The notes under the pieces were generated by a model, which saw only the letters and a list, made by a program, of their open reading frames with translations, had not been told where the DNA came from and did no database searches. Shown here in pieces: positions 30,001 through 45,000 of a stretch of DNA of 64,000 bases (position 1 is its first letter; every line of letters starts with the position of its first letter). A program made the translations under genes and the position numbers. Origin of the DNA: Apostichopus parvimensis (Eukaryota; Echinodermata; Holothuroidea; Aspidochirotida; Stichopodidae); assembly GCA_000934455.1 (NCBI GenBank), contig KN886351.1:18687-82686 (forward strand). The letters are read 5' to 3'.

Positions 30001-33000
30001 AGGAGGGTTGGGAAGCATACGCTGTGTTCTTCCGGTTGTAACTGAAATATAAAAATGGAATGGATTTTTCAGGAGCGGACAAATAGAAATTATTCGTCAT
30101 TCATAAATGTTCCATGAAACATATGGACATTTTACGACTCTTTTTGATTATGCACGGCATAACAGCACATGTACAACAGGCAGGTTAACTGTGTCATGTA
30201 CAACACATAACTGCACCCTGTACTTATACTGTAGCACCTTCTACATGATGATATAAAACTGTAAGCTACGATTGAGCTGATGACATTATTCCAGTTTTGA
30301 TAACAACTTGAACAGACACTGCTTACGATGAATAGTTTTTTTATGATAATATTACCCAAAGCCTATCTGCTTTTTCATCATCAGACATTTCTTTGGGATT
30401 ATAAATAATTGCCATTTTCTGAAACCCTTTCTTTGACATAATGATTACTGTACAAATAGTTTGAGTCCTGAAAATCAACTTATGTAAAAGTTGACAATGT
30501 GTAAGCGATGACATTGAATACACCTCATCTCTGAGGGGCATGGTACATTAGATGAAAACCCAGATAAGTCATTGGAAATAATCATTGTAATCCATTGCAA
30601 TACTGTTGCCAGAGAAAAGGATGTATAAGGAAGGCAGTGTGACTGATACAATATTGCTACAATATGGTAGTATTGCTATAATATGGTAGTATTGCTACAA
30701 TATGGTAGTATTGCTACAATATGGTAGTATTGCTACAATATGGTAGTATTGCATGGGTTGAAAACCACACAGAAACTGCAAAGTGTAACTTTCCCTTGAA
30801 ACCTTTAAGGTGAAATATCAAGTCTCATGACAACAAATGACCTTTGCACTTCTATTTCTTGATTTGAGCATTATGGTCAAGTGGTTAAGGCATTGGACTT
30901 GTGATCTAAGGATTGCAGGTTCGAGTCCTGGCCAGATCATTACGTTGTGTCCTTGGGCAAGGCAGTTTATCTCCATTGCCTCTCTTCACCCAGGTGTATA
31001 AATGGGGACCTGTGAGATAAACTGTCAGCTGGGCGCTGTTTAGCCACTGCCATGTGGAGGAATTGTCTCTATGTTTGACAGGTTTATCGTTGACCAGGGT
31101 GATATTGTGATGCACCTTGAGCAGTTATCGGTGGATATGTCCGCGCTTTATAAATTAATAATATTATTATTATTTAATTGTCGTCCCCTAATATACGTTG
31201 AGACTTCTCAAAGTCTGGTCAAAAAGTCAACAAAGAACTTATAAGCAGTAGCTTTTTAACCACTGCTGATGGACGGACGAACGGACGGATGACGAATGGG
31301 TCAAATGACAAGAACATTCAGTACTGACTATGTGTTTTTCTTTCTTTGAATACTAACTCAAACTTTGCATTTAATAATAAACTTACAATTTCAACCCTGT
31401 CCAATAGTGATTTTTCTTTCCAGTAGCCATGGAAACGAAGACCCATTATGCCAAGACGGGTCGCAGACTCCAATCTCGGCTTCAGAAATTTGATGATCAC
31501 GTGGCTACCGACCGGACAAGAGTCGATAGGGACCTCAATCTCATCACTTCAGGAAAGACAGAAAAGAGAAGGAGAGATAAAATGCAAGCAAGTATTAACT
31601 ACCCATCGAACCATCTTGCGATCCATATTGATCAATTTATTGACATCGACAAGTTTTAATCCACTTCAATCGTAAAAAAAAAACAAAAAACGTAATGCTT
31701 AAAATTCTTGATCTGTTATTCCAATGCATATAAACTAGGAGAAGTTCCTACAAGGAGCCGACCTGTCAATAGCCAGGTCAGGCTCCGGGAATAATTAGGT
31801 CACAAGATACCTCTCATGCACTTTCTAATACCCAATAATGTCCAAGCCTCTCCATATTTTGCCAGGCCCCCAAATTGACCTGGGTCCCTGGGCCTGACTC
31901 CCCTCTTGTCAGGCCTGCCCAGACATCAACCTGAAAGTGATCCCTCATAGGGGATGTGGTAAGAGTTCAGTAAATCAAGCTCACAGAGGCTCTGGGAAAC
32001 TTTGGTTAGGCCTGGGGTAGGTCGGCTTTTACAGACACAGATCACAAAATAGAGCCTATGTTAATGAGAGACATGTTGTCTTGGTTTCCTTGACATGATG
32101 GATAACAAAACACTCGAGCTGAGGAATAATAAACCCAATATCAGAGCATTTTAAGAAAATTCTTTTTTTATTTGTATGATAAGTAGTTTCCATGGTGATA
32201 AGTTGAAATGGGACTGGGGTGAATTAGTTTGGTTCTTTCCTTTCTTCCATTGCTAATTTGAAGGGAAAAAAATACATAACAGAATATAAATACTTTACTC
32301 TGAAAACAACTCCTCAAATGATTCAGGATTTACATTTTAAATGGACTGATCCAGACTTTCTCAAGGAAAGGGTATGACATATCTGTTTGGACTGTTCAAT
32401 GCATGACCAATTCAATTGTAACTGATGATTTTGTCACTTTTTTGTTCAGACAGCAAATTACATCTTTGTGATTGGTCAATGTCAGATGCTCCATTACAAG
32501 GTATTGTCTCCAGTGTGTGAGAGCACAAAAAGAGGGCACTATTAGAGTTGGACAAAACCATTCAAATATTCAAAGGATTCTTTTTGCATAAAATTTTTCA
32601 AAGCATTGTTATACTTTCAGAATATAGAAGCTAGACAATCAAAGTGTACTTTCTTGTTCTGATGTCAAATTCTTTAATATGTTATTAATATTATAATGAT
32701 ATGACAAATATTTGAAATACTGGATGAAGACAAGAATTACTCACAAATTATCCAATAAGGAAAAGTGAGCCACCACTTCCAAAGAGCCGTCACATGGTAT
32801 CGTGCCCTGGTGTCCTTTAAATCTAAACCGAAGAACAAATATTCAACTATAAACATCTATCAGGACGAAGCATCCAAAATACGAAAAGACATTTGTGATC
32901 TCCTCTAACAAGTTTATTTTGTCACGGGCAAAATAGTTCTGGATTCCATATCTTGAACAGAGCTAGAAAAGATCAGTTTTTGTAGGATCATTAATGGTTA

Positions 33001-36000
33001 TGAAAACAAGTAAAAATATAGGAACAATTAACTTGAATTGATCAGCCAACCTAAGTCACCATAAACTCTGTCTTGGAGTCAAATCAGACAGTTTGCAGGG
33101 TTAAAACAATGTGAAAGGCAAAACTAGGTTTCTTCTGGAACAAAACCTAACATATGTTGCGTTCTGTTGAAATATCACAAATTTAGTTCGAAAGTACCGT
33201 AATAAAGTAGTCTTTGGTTTAGTTTGATCAGCAATGTTATGTGACCCCTACCAAGTATCACTGGAAATATGTGTTTGAATTGTTCAAACTCAGCTTCTCT
33301 TACTAGACTAATAAACAAATATTTCATAATTTCATTTGGTTCTTAACATTTCCATGCCAATGTCACTGCTTCATATCAGAATTAATCAAATATGCTAAAC
33401 TAACTAAAAATGGAAGTTTTGCTGAAATTGTTGACTTTTGACTTGAAATGACACTTGATTAGTCAGCTAATTGGCAAAGTTTGTTATCAAATTTTAGCAT
33501 GCAATACTAATCACAAAACTGACAAAATTCGACTCAAAAAGTGGTTGCTTTAATATAATCCACGGCTCACTTACATATTCCTTTCTGAGTTAGCTAGGTA
33601 AGAAAGTATTATTATTATCCTATTTAAATAATGTTGTCAATACATTAGTCCAGAAGAAATTTAAACTAATTAACAACAAAAGTGTAAAAATAGTAATACA
33701 TTTAAGGTTATAAATAAATAATAAGTAATAAATAAATAAACAAATAATTCATGTAAGGTTATAAATAAATAAATTTGACTCTAAAATAGAACCCTTCCAT
33801 TTTTACATCAATTTGTAAGTACTGTTAACATGAAATTGATAATGCTGATATCTCTTTTTATTTTAATAATTTCAAAATCTGTAATTTTCTTGTTAACAAT
33901 TAACATTCTATAACATTCTTTCATTAGTATTTATAATTTGCACATGTACCCAGCACAGTTTATTGTACTACATGACAAAATGGGCATTTTTTAAAATTTT
34001 CTTATTAGCGTTATAGTGTGAATGGGCCATTCTGAAAAGGCAAAGTTATGTGTAGGATTATATTTAAGGAAGACGCTGTTCTTCGCAAATTGCTAGAAAT
34101 GCTAGATGACAGAGATGACTGGACGTTAAAATGAAACACAATTTCGGTCAACTTTAAACAGTACATTTGTTCGTTTAACGGTTAAGCGTTAAACAGTAGC
34201 AACACTAGTTAGTGATATAATGGAAGGCTGTCCAGTCCAACCTTAGGTAAAAATAAGGCAAATGTAGGGAATAAAAATTGTAGTACTAGTAGGATTAAAA
34301 ATTTTGTTAAACCAGCACAGACATGTAGGACAATTTGGGACTGAAAAAAAAAACACATGTTGCAACATTATTCATGAACATATCGGATATCAAAATGAAT
34401 GTGTAACATCCCAAACATTAATGTTATTGCAAACAATACTAAAAAAAATTATGTGGTGCACAGTTGGTATATCTGGTATATCTTAATCTCCCATGATTGT
34501 TGAGATGATAATAATCACTCACACAGATGATACACACACTATTAGGAAAAATAGGATGGAGACCTAAAAGAAAGAAAAATCAATTAGGAAAAGTCTAGTT
34601 AATTAATCAATGGATTTACCCTTCCTCATTGAACCTCCTGTAGTCATCCTCTGTCCACGAATCAAAGCGCTCTAGGTCGTTAAAGTCAAAGCACATATCA
34701 TAACTGAAACAGAAATGGTTCAAAAATGTTATGTTAAGTCAACTGAACTAGGTTTTGAAAGCATACAATGGTGGAGGGTGGGGAAAGGGGGTGGTGGGGG
34801 AGGGGATGGGGTAGGGGTAATTGAAAGTGAACCATTTCTTTCTTATTTTATCAGTTTTTTAGGTGAGATAGTTTTGTCCGGATTTGAATAGATTGTCTCA
34901 AAGATATGAAGATATGGTTATGATTACTACATGTACCACTAGAGTCAAGACATGTGAGTAGTCATATTGCTATGGAATGCCAAAATGGTCAAAATGTTAC
35001 TCTGTTGTATTCATTAGTTATATATCAGTATTTGTGTAATACTTGACCTGATTAAGTGTCAAGTACTCTAAAAACTGAGTACAAGTCAGAGCATTTGAGT
35101 ACTAAATGACAAATATGGAGTACCTAGACTACTTTAACATGTGAGTACACATACAAGTACTTACTTTAAAAGTACTCGAGTACAACAAGAAACTCCGTAA
35201 TCAGGTGCAACCTACCTAGGTAGGCCTTAGACTCATACATCTTACTTTCATTACTTGATATTTTTTCTCTTATCTTTCTTTAACCCTCTTGGTGTATTAC
35301 AATTCATTTTCTCTTACATACATTTATTTTACTTTTTGATTTTATTTATATTTGTAATGTGAGTATGCATTTACCCTTTTAAGGATACAATAAAGTCGAT
35401 ATCAAATGAAAAATCGATTAAAATGAAATCAACGTGTCAGCTAGCTGTACCCTTTTTGGGGGAATCAGAAGTTAAACTCCAGACAAAATACATTCATGTA
35501 AATATTGCACTTGTGGCTGGCTCTTTAATCTGGTAGGCTCTGAAACCTACCAATGGTGTTTAAAATACTAATGATAATTTGTATGTTTTAAAGGATTTTT
35601 CTGAAAAAAATCAATTTCCATATGTATTTCAAAAAAGTATAATATCTGTCAGAGTGGACTACTTTTTGAAAAGTTGGTTTAATCCTTTGGGTAAAGGATT
35701 AAGAAGTGAATCACACTTCTTTTATAAAGGGAAACCATAATTCATTTTCAACCAACTTTTTTCAACTAAGAGTATGGATTTAACTTAGCTACTTTTAAGG
35801 TGATACAAAAAGAATAAGTAATCTGAGTTTGAAGTGACAAATATGACAGACAAGAATAGTATTGAATTGGGCAATTGTCAGCTCAAAATAAGATTTGGTC
35901 TTTCTTTTACTTACTTTTCCAACGCTGTAACTTCATCCGCTACAAGTATTAAGCCACATTTGGGACCAATCCCTCCTTTGCTGACCTATAACCACAAAAA

Positions 36001-39000
36001 AGAAAAGAAAAGGATAAAATATTAGAAATTAATATTCACCTTTGTCTTTTGGGGGGAAAAGATGAGGAGAGTGGTAGGGTGGTTGTGTGTGTGTGGTGTG
36101 GGGGTGGGATTTTTTTTCATACAAACCCTGAAGATGGTTCAGAGAAGGTTTAAATATATTTGAGGAACTGAAAAACTGATAAATACCAACAATACATTTT
36201 TCAGGGTATTTTCATTTCAATATTTTCATCACTTACTTTAATGTCAACCTTTGTTAGCTGAAAGGAATGATTCGGGTTATGAAAGACCATCGTTACAGAA
36301 GGCTCTGTTGACACATAAGCTGTAAAACAGAAAGGAGGATAAAAGCAAGTGTTAGAAAATTACCATACAAGTATGAACTTACTAGTAATCCTATTACTAG
36401 CCACATGACCATACTGTTGCAGTTTGGGTTCAAAGAATACAAACACTTGGTGTGCAAACATCAATTCACATTATTAAGCTGTTTAGTCTAAGGAAGAACA
36501 GGTACATTTTTCAAGTTAATGTATAATCCTGACAGACTTGTGCCAATAATGTGTTTAAAAGGGAATGTCCTGCCACGAAAATTAAACTGATTTGTATTTG
36601 AAAAAAATGAAACGCAGTGTACTACTAGTTTGAAACAAAAATGAATGGCTGGATTTCCATCCCCCATCTCCCACCATCTCCCATACTGATCATTCACCTT
36701 CTTCTCCTCCTCTTAATTCTCCTTCTTCCTTCCTTTTTCCTCCTTCAATCCACTTCTCTTCCTTCTCCTCCCCCTACTTTTCCTCAACTATAGGCCTTCC
36801 TTTCTTCTCATCCCCTAATTCTCTTCCTATGCTCCTCTTCCCCTCCCCCTTCCTCCCCCCTCCCCTCCCCCTACTCCTCAACATACATCAGCCTGCCCAC
36901 ACTCAAATATATGACTGCCTTCTGTTAGCTGGACTGTATGTTACAACTAACTTGTGATAACCCCAAATTCAGCTTGAAGCTTACCCTCAGAATTCCAGTT
37001 ACTCGATAGGACATTGGACGGCTCAGATTTCAAATCGCGGCTACCCCCACTACTGGTTACCTCAAAGTTTTCCAAGACAGATGCTGAAAATAATGAGAAA
37101 TTGTCAAAATGTTCCGAACTTGGTTAACGAATAAACTTTTTGTCAACAGAAAAGAACACCTAAACACAGATGTTTGCATTTGGGAATAAAGGCATCTTTT
37201 TGAGATCATTTACAAATCGCAAACAAAATTTGATGCACTTCCATTGCGATCCCACAATAATGTAGGCATTAGCAATGACTATTAGAAATTTCACTTTATA
37301 TTATGTGAGGTTAAAAGTTGAAAATTTCCATTTTTGTTCTTCTATGTTGTTCATACCAGGTGCGTATCCGGGGGGGGGCGTTGGGGGCGCGCGCCCCCCG
37401 GGTAAGGAAAAGAGGAGAGAAAAAAAAGAGAAGAAAAAAGGGGAAAAGAGGGGAAAAAAAGAAAAGGAGGAGAGGAAGGAAAGGAAAAGAAAAAGAAGAA
37501 AGAGAGAAAAAGGAGAAAAGGAGGAAGTATAGAAGATAAACGCCAAGACACCGGGAAGAGAAAGAGGAACAGTCATAATTACAGCGCTGATCCCTATGAT
37601 ATACACAGGGTAGCCAGTGACAGATCGAGGATTACGGAGGGGACGTGCGCCTCACCCTACCCCTTACACCGACAACTCCATTTTTGACGTTTCCATTTTT
37701 CTTCTCACACTAATGTATCTATATATATACTATATATGGTCTATCATAACGCGTGTGTGTATGGACGCCTTAAACAATTGTACAATTGTGCTATGGAACC
37801 AACTGTGGCTGGTCTTGAACTCGACCGAGTCTTCGGGAACATGACGCATTTCGGGAAGGGGGCGACCCCCCCCCCCCCCCCGAGCAAATTTTCTTTATGA
37901 TATCGCTAGTAATGCTTAGGTGCAACTTACAAGGCCTGGGAAGTGTCATTTCCAGCAATCTGGGAGGCATTTTCGGCCAAAATTTTCTTGTACGCTTCGC
38001 GCCAACACATGTTGGCGCTACGCTTAGATAGTTTGCTACACTAGATAGCGCTACACGCCTGCACGAACTTGTAAAGCAAAGAGCAGATATCACATCATAT
38101 CAGTGAACATGAAAATGCATGTTCCATGATGAACAGCCTTAAAACTGTCTATGTGTGTAGACAAAGGCGTAGGAGCCCAATTGGATTTGGGGGCTGTAAC
38201 GACTTGCCCGAAAAATATAACCACAATTTTTCGCGCGCGGAGCGCGCGTTCAACATGTTAATGTCAATATCATATAAGCAAGCATTGGTCATTATAACGC
38301 ATGGCATCGTGTACCGTACGGTCCGTCCAAAGTTGCGCTGTATACCGCCGGATGCTAATGTAAACAACTAAATGTCTTATGTAGATGGAGAAAAAGCATA
38401 CAGGTCCAATTATGTCAAAACTCTCTTTTACAGTAGTCATGGCGAATTAGTCGACCAAGCTTACAACTTTATTTTAATTACCAAGGAGATCATTTTTAAA
38501 CTATTCATTTCCTTAAGCTACATCATTGCTATTTATTTTTCTTTTTTCAGTAGGTGCCCGAAAAATTCTCAGCATATTGCCCGAATTTTTAGGGGGAAAA
38601 AATTGGTTGGGGGGGGGCTGCAGCCCCCGCCTCCTACACCTATGTGTGTATAGGTTTAGAAATATATGATATCGGAAATATCTGCTTTTTTCATTTCCTT
38701 CAACCAAGTTTTATAATAGCCGTTATAAGAGGTTTTAATATTTCTACACCAATAAATTAACTGTGTCTGAATTTTCGAAAATTTCCTCACCAACATTCTT
38801 CATCATACTTCCCTCTACTCGTGCAATTTGATCTGTCTGTTAGGGGTTGAAGGAGGTTTTTCAATATTGGTTGTCCGTAGATTGAATTTTGTGCAACATT
38901 ATGGGTATGTTTTGAAGTGATTTCATTCACGAGAAATGGGAATTTTCAAATTCTGAACAAATAATGGGCTTAAAACCTTGAAATGTGTGGCTTTCGGATA

Positions 39001-42000
39001 TTGTGGGCCGTGACGTATAGAATCACCTACAAAAGCAATGATCCACAGGACATGCAATTAGGTCGAACATGATGTGTGACTGGTGACAATCTTCAAAAGG
39101 TTATGGATGGAAAAAAAAACTATTGGGAAATACTTGGTTCTCAGGCATAAGTGTACAACTGCTTGGTCATTTTCAAGCCCGAGAAGTGCCATTTCCGGTG
39201 ATCTGGGGGGTATCAAAACTGGTGGCGCTCCGCTTAGATAGTAATTCGCGCCCCCCGGGTTAGAAAATCCTGGATACGCGCCTGCATACTGTCCTAAATG
39301 TTTCCTTCGGTGGAATACCGCAATGGTGTCTTCGGTTAGGTCAGTTGTAAATCTCAGGTAAGTTTAGCAATAATTTTCTATCGCATGGCACCTCTGTCCT
39401 AGTGTACAAATTTGGGCATAAAATGACATTTCAATCAATATTATATTATACCTTCAAACCAAACAACAACCTAACCTACTTTGCACACAAAAGTTGGAAC
39501 AAGAGATGCTGTTGTCATTAACCCTGTAGGCTAAACACCAACAGATTGCATCTCTTGTCCGCTAACCCACCTTCTAATTGCACCCTTCTAATTGAAGTAG
39601 GTACACGTTCTCCTACGGAGGGCACTGCACTAATCGCTTGATGAAATCCTGGTATGAAGGGAAGAAATATTATTTACGCCACTAAACTTAAGAAATGCCA
39701 TGATATCTGTTTCTATAGCTAATAGAAATGCCGGAATTGCCCAATGACTAAACTTGAATCTATGGCCTGATGGATAATTACTCTCACCGTGTTTTTTCAA
39801 CAGGCTGGTCTGCACACTCTCGATGCTTTTCTTGATCTTAAGCCCTCCTGGTATGGGACTGTCCGAGGATATACCGTCACTGGGCCCTGAACTAATATCA
39901 TCAAAGTGATCTAGAAACAACAATGAAGAGATGTTGAATATGCATGATGTTGAATATGCATGATGAGAGACAATTGACAGTACCGCTGTGATTGAGTGAC
40001 AGAGACAACAGAGCTTAGGAACCTTATGACGCTACTTGGAAATATTCCGTAATCCAGCAATGCTCAGGATATCAAGCTTACCTTAAGACACTTCCTTCCA
40101 CAAGCAATCCCTGTTCCTTCTCACAATTCTAATGGTCAACAAACTATATGCTAGCAGTTCACATTGTTAAAGCTTCCATTTAGACTTCCAAGTCTGAGAA
40201 ATCGATACAACTTTAATACAAATGGTACTGACAGCCAGTCTCAAAAGTGTAGATGGTCAAATTTGGTTAAGAGGAAGAGAGAGGAGGGTATGTTGAAGGC
40301 AAGGGAAGGTAGGGCTAGGTAGGGTAGGGGAAGGGGGAGAGTGTAGGAGCACAATTTTGCCTAAGACATTTTAAGTAAGGGATTGATGTAGCTCAGGAAG
40401 GTCAGCATTGCTGCATAGCTAATCATGGTTGACCCTGACGTTCTTAAACAACAGGGAACGGAAAACTACAGATCGCATTTCATTGTTATAACACATTGGG
40501 AAACTCAATCAGTATTGAGAAATCTCCATAAACATGAATATGCATAGCTAACTGTTGTGAGTTGTGTTCAAAACAACAACTTTTGTAGGCCAAAAGAGCC
40601 GATACCATTCACAGTGTAGAAACAGCATAAATTTGATAGCAATGATCCACAGGACATGTGATTAGGTCGAACATGATGTGTGACTGGTGACAATCTTCAA
40701 AAGGTTATGGATGGAAAAAAAAACTATTGGGAAATACTTGGTTCTCAGGCATAAGTGTACAACTGCTTGGTCATTTTCAAGCCCGAGAAGTGCCATTTCC
40801 GGTGATCTGGGGGGTATCAAAACCAGAAATTTTCTTGTACGCTCCGCGCCAACCGATGGTGGCGCTCCGCTTAGATAGTAATTCGCGCCCCCCGGGTTAG
40901 AAAATCCTGGATACGCGCCTGCATACTGTCCTAAATGTTTCCTTCGGTGGAATACCGCAATGGTGTCTTCGGTTAGGTCAGTTGTAAATCTCAGGTAAGT
41001 TTAGCAATAATTTTCTATCGCATGGCACCTCTGTCCTAGTGTACAAATTTGGGCATAAAATGACATTTCAATCAATATTATATTATACCTTCAAACCAAA
41101 CAACAACCTAACCTACTTTGCACACAAAAGTTGGAACAAGAGATGCTGTTGTCATTAACCCTGTAGGCTAAACACCAACAGATTGCATCTCTTGTCCGCT
41201 AACCCACCTTCTAATTGCACCCTTCTAATTGAAGTAGGTACACGTTCTCCTACGGAGGGCACTGCACTAATCGCTTGATGAAATCCTGGTATGAAGGGAA
41301 GAAATATTATTTACGCCACTAAACTTAAGAAATGCCATGATATCTGTTTCTATAGCTAATAGAAATGCCGGAATTGCCCAATGACTAAACTTGAATCTAT
41401 GGCCTGATGGATAATTACTCTCACCGTGTTTTTTCAACAGGCTGGTCTGCACACTCTCGATGCTTTTCTTGATCTTAAGCCCTCCTGGTATGGGACTGTC
41501 CGAGGATATACCGTCACTGGGCCCTGAACTAATATCATCAAAGTGATCTAGAAACAACAATGAAGAGATGTTGAATATGCATGATGTTGAATATGCATGA
41601 TGAGAGACAATTGACAGTACCGCTGTGATTGAGTGACAGAGACAACAGAGCTTAGGAACCTTATGACGCTACTTGGAAATATTCCGTAATCCAGCAATGC
41701 TCAGGATATCAAGCTTACCTTAAGACACTTCCTTCCACAAGCAATCCCTGTTCCTTCTCACAATTCTAATGGTCAACAAACTATATGCTAGCAGTTCACA
41801 TTGTTAAAGCTTCCATTTAGACTTCCAAGTCTGAGAAATCGATACAACTTTAATACAAATGGTACTGACAGCCAGTCTCAAAAGTGTAGATGGTCAAATT
41901 TGGTTAAGAGGAAGAGAGAGGAGGGTATGTTGAAGGCAAGGGAAGGTAGGGCTAGGTAGGGTAGGGGAAGGGGGAGAGTGTAGGAGCACAATTTTGCCTA

Positions 42001-45000
42001 AGACATTTTAAGTAAGGGATTGATGTAGCTCAGGAAGGTCAGCATTGCTGCATAGCTAATCATGGTTGACCCTGACGTTCTTAAACAACAGGGAACGGAA
42101 AACTACAGATCGCATTTCATTGTTATAACACATTGGGAAACTCAATCAGTATTGAGAAATCTCCATAAACATGAATATGCATAGCTAACTGTTGTGAGTT
42201 GTGTTCAAAACAACAACTTTTGTAGGCCAAAAGAGCCGATACCATTCACAGTGTAGAAACAGCATAAATTTGTTTGATATATATTATATATATAAGTATA
42301 TTATATATATGATATATATAAGTGGTACATCTATTGTAATGATCACATTGCAGTAGGGCTAACTTTCATGGATGTGGACACAATACCCTGATTTTCACAC
42401 CCACTGTTGCCCCCCCCACCCCCACCTACACTCCCCTCCTCTCCAATCTTTCAAAGCATTCTATGCCTATGGCAATTCTACAAAAGGAGGGGTTGCTACA
42501 AGGGGGAAGTTGTTATATGAGGGAGAGGAGCTTTGCAAATGTAGAAAATAGTAGAATATAAATATACACCTTCATAATGAAGAAGATGGCAAACCTCTTT
42601 GCAATGAAGTATTTATTCAATTTGATTTTTAATTGTAAGCTAAGGAGGACTGCTGACATAGTTCAGAACCAGGCAAGCTTGGAATATGGCTTCAAATCAT
42701 GACTACCAGTCACATGATACACCAAACAATGGAAACCTCACTAACCCTCATAGCCACATTACTTACTGTGCATTTCCTGGAGGCACTTAAGGACTGAGGG
42801 AATATTTCCTCTCGCCAGGGAAAGCTGAAGAAGCAGCAATAATCCCTCCAAAGAAGTCTTCCCATCTGAATTCCTAGATGAAAGGCAGAAGGAATTTCTG
42901 GTTAAATGATTGGATAAACAAGCACTTAAGAAGTGCAGACAACTTTAAAACCGTGCACGGCCAACAAGAAAAAACAAAATGAAACAAAATTATGAAAACA
43001 CAAACCAATAATCTTCACACCAAAAGAACGACCAATTCTGATCTCCATTATGGATTTGTTTTTGGTGGGTTTATATGTTGAACCTGAAACGTGATGCATG
43101 TGCTATATATGTTTTTTTATTATTTTTGTACCAAGTAGTTAGACTAAAGTAACAAAACAGGGAAATAGAAATATCTATTGATGACAATCTGAGAAGTACC
43201 ATTGTGGTTGCAATTTTGAACACAGTTTTAATGAATCCAGTAGAAATGTTCATCAAACCAATCTTTAATTTCGAAAACAGCAATATCGGCATGATCTAGA
43301 GCAGGGGTGGGCATAGAATTGATCTTGTAAGAAACTAAAATATTATGTTACATGGGAACAAAACATCAGAATGTTCCACATGTATACATGTTGTCCAACA
43401 ATTCCTTTGAAATAATCCTACTGCAAGTAGACCCTATAAACAACAACTCCCCAATATGTCAAAGTTTTTCCATTCCGTTATTCAATGAACTCTGACATTG
43501 AACGTTTTGGCAGACAGCAGAAAAGTCGCTTAGGGGTTTACTCTGCCCAATCTTGATCTAGACAATGGCTAAATTATTTTGGAAGGACCAATCTTAGATA
43601 AAAATAGTCAATTATTTCATAAAGTATTCATATTTGTTTCTCCATACTTCGAGACTGTAACCAAGAATTCTTCGGCTTGATCGAGTATCTTTGGAGTGAT
43701 GAAACTGTTCTTCTTACAATAGAGTTTGCATAGTGATAAAGGAGGCATCTGTTGAAGGGCTGTTCTGTGAACCAAAATAAAAAAGTTACAAATTTTAGAC
43801 GAGGCAACTACTTGAGTTAAAATGAAAATGTTTCCGATGATGATTATGTAGGTTGGTATTGCTTCAGAGGTGTATCCCTCAAAAAAGGGGTTTCTGCAGA
43901 ATATTTCTAAATAAATTGTTCAATTTGCACTGTTCCGAAATTAAACCTTTCATCCTTTAAACCGTAACTTTATAGTTTCTTATCTAAATCATAAATAGTC
44001 ATGGAGTGAAGGGCTGGGGAAGGGAGCGAGAGGGGGAGAGTGTGGGGATATGTGGGCTTGTGTTGAAGGAGGAAGGGGATATCAAAATTGCTCAAATTGC
44101 CAAATAAATTCACATACACTACAAAGATAGTCTGATTGTGTCTACTTACTTTGTGTTTTCTAATATGGCACTTTGTAGATGAGGTGCCATTGGGATGGCA
44201 GCGGTGGCGGTCGCTGAAAGGATAGACAAGTACCAGACAGCCGACGTTTCGGCTATGTTGACCTCCATCCCTGTCACCACCCTGTGAGGAAGAAAAGTCA
44301 AGACAGCTAAATCATCAGAGAGTATATTATACTTCACATACTTTCATCTTGGCAATGCCCAATTAAAGCCACCTTATGTATTCCACTATAACATATAAAC
44401 AACACCTTCTTCTTCTTCAATTCTGACTGGTTCCCTACAATCACATTTTTATCATGAGGTACTTTCATTTACTCAGGATTTAGCCCTTTGGCAAAAGAAT
44501 GAACACAAGTTTGTAAACACTACCCACTGGTCTGATAAATCTTGAAACTGAGACTCCCTGTACACATGCAAGTATACAAAGCTGTGACTTACCTAAGTTT
44601 TGGTTATCTGCATTACTTCATGTATGTTTTAATTGGCTGGTAGCTGGTTGTTTCATTAATTTATTCCACTCCTAGTACATATGATTACATTTACTAGCAC
44701 AATACTCTTTGGGTATACCCTATGAAGCTTGGCTTATTGTCCTGTCCAATAGGCTGACTATTAAATTCTCAACAGCTATTAACAAGAAACTATCACAGTT
44801 TCAAACCTTCTATACACCAAGTTTGACACCAATTTTGACAACAACAAAGTTGCAAAGATCAGTGAAAATCCTGGTTTATCATTCTTAAACTCCTATAGTT
44901 TGCCACGGTAAAATATAGAAATGGCAAGAATCACAAATAAGTTCCGGTACAGTACTAGTGATGTATCCTCAAAAAACCGAGAATCTGACCTGTCAACTGA

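Noticed and set aside
30868-30945. Possible functional tRNA gene
   Set aside because: Boxes A and B are present, but the acceptor ends do not pair and the same head recurs with a SINE body.
31534-31540. Alternative acceptor for exon 21 (gatgag)
   Set aside because: It shifts the reading frame away from the conserved sequence; the acceptor at 31547-31549 keeps it.
37275-37606. Lys/Glu-rich plus-strand frame and Phe/Ser-rich minus-strand frame
   Set aside because: Both arise from a purine-rich tract inside the 1.9-kb transposon.
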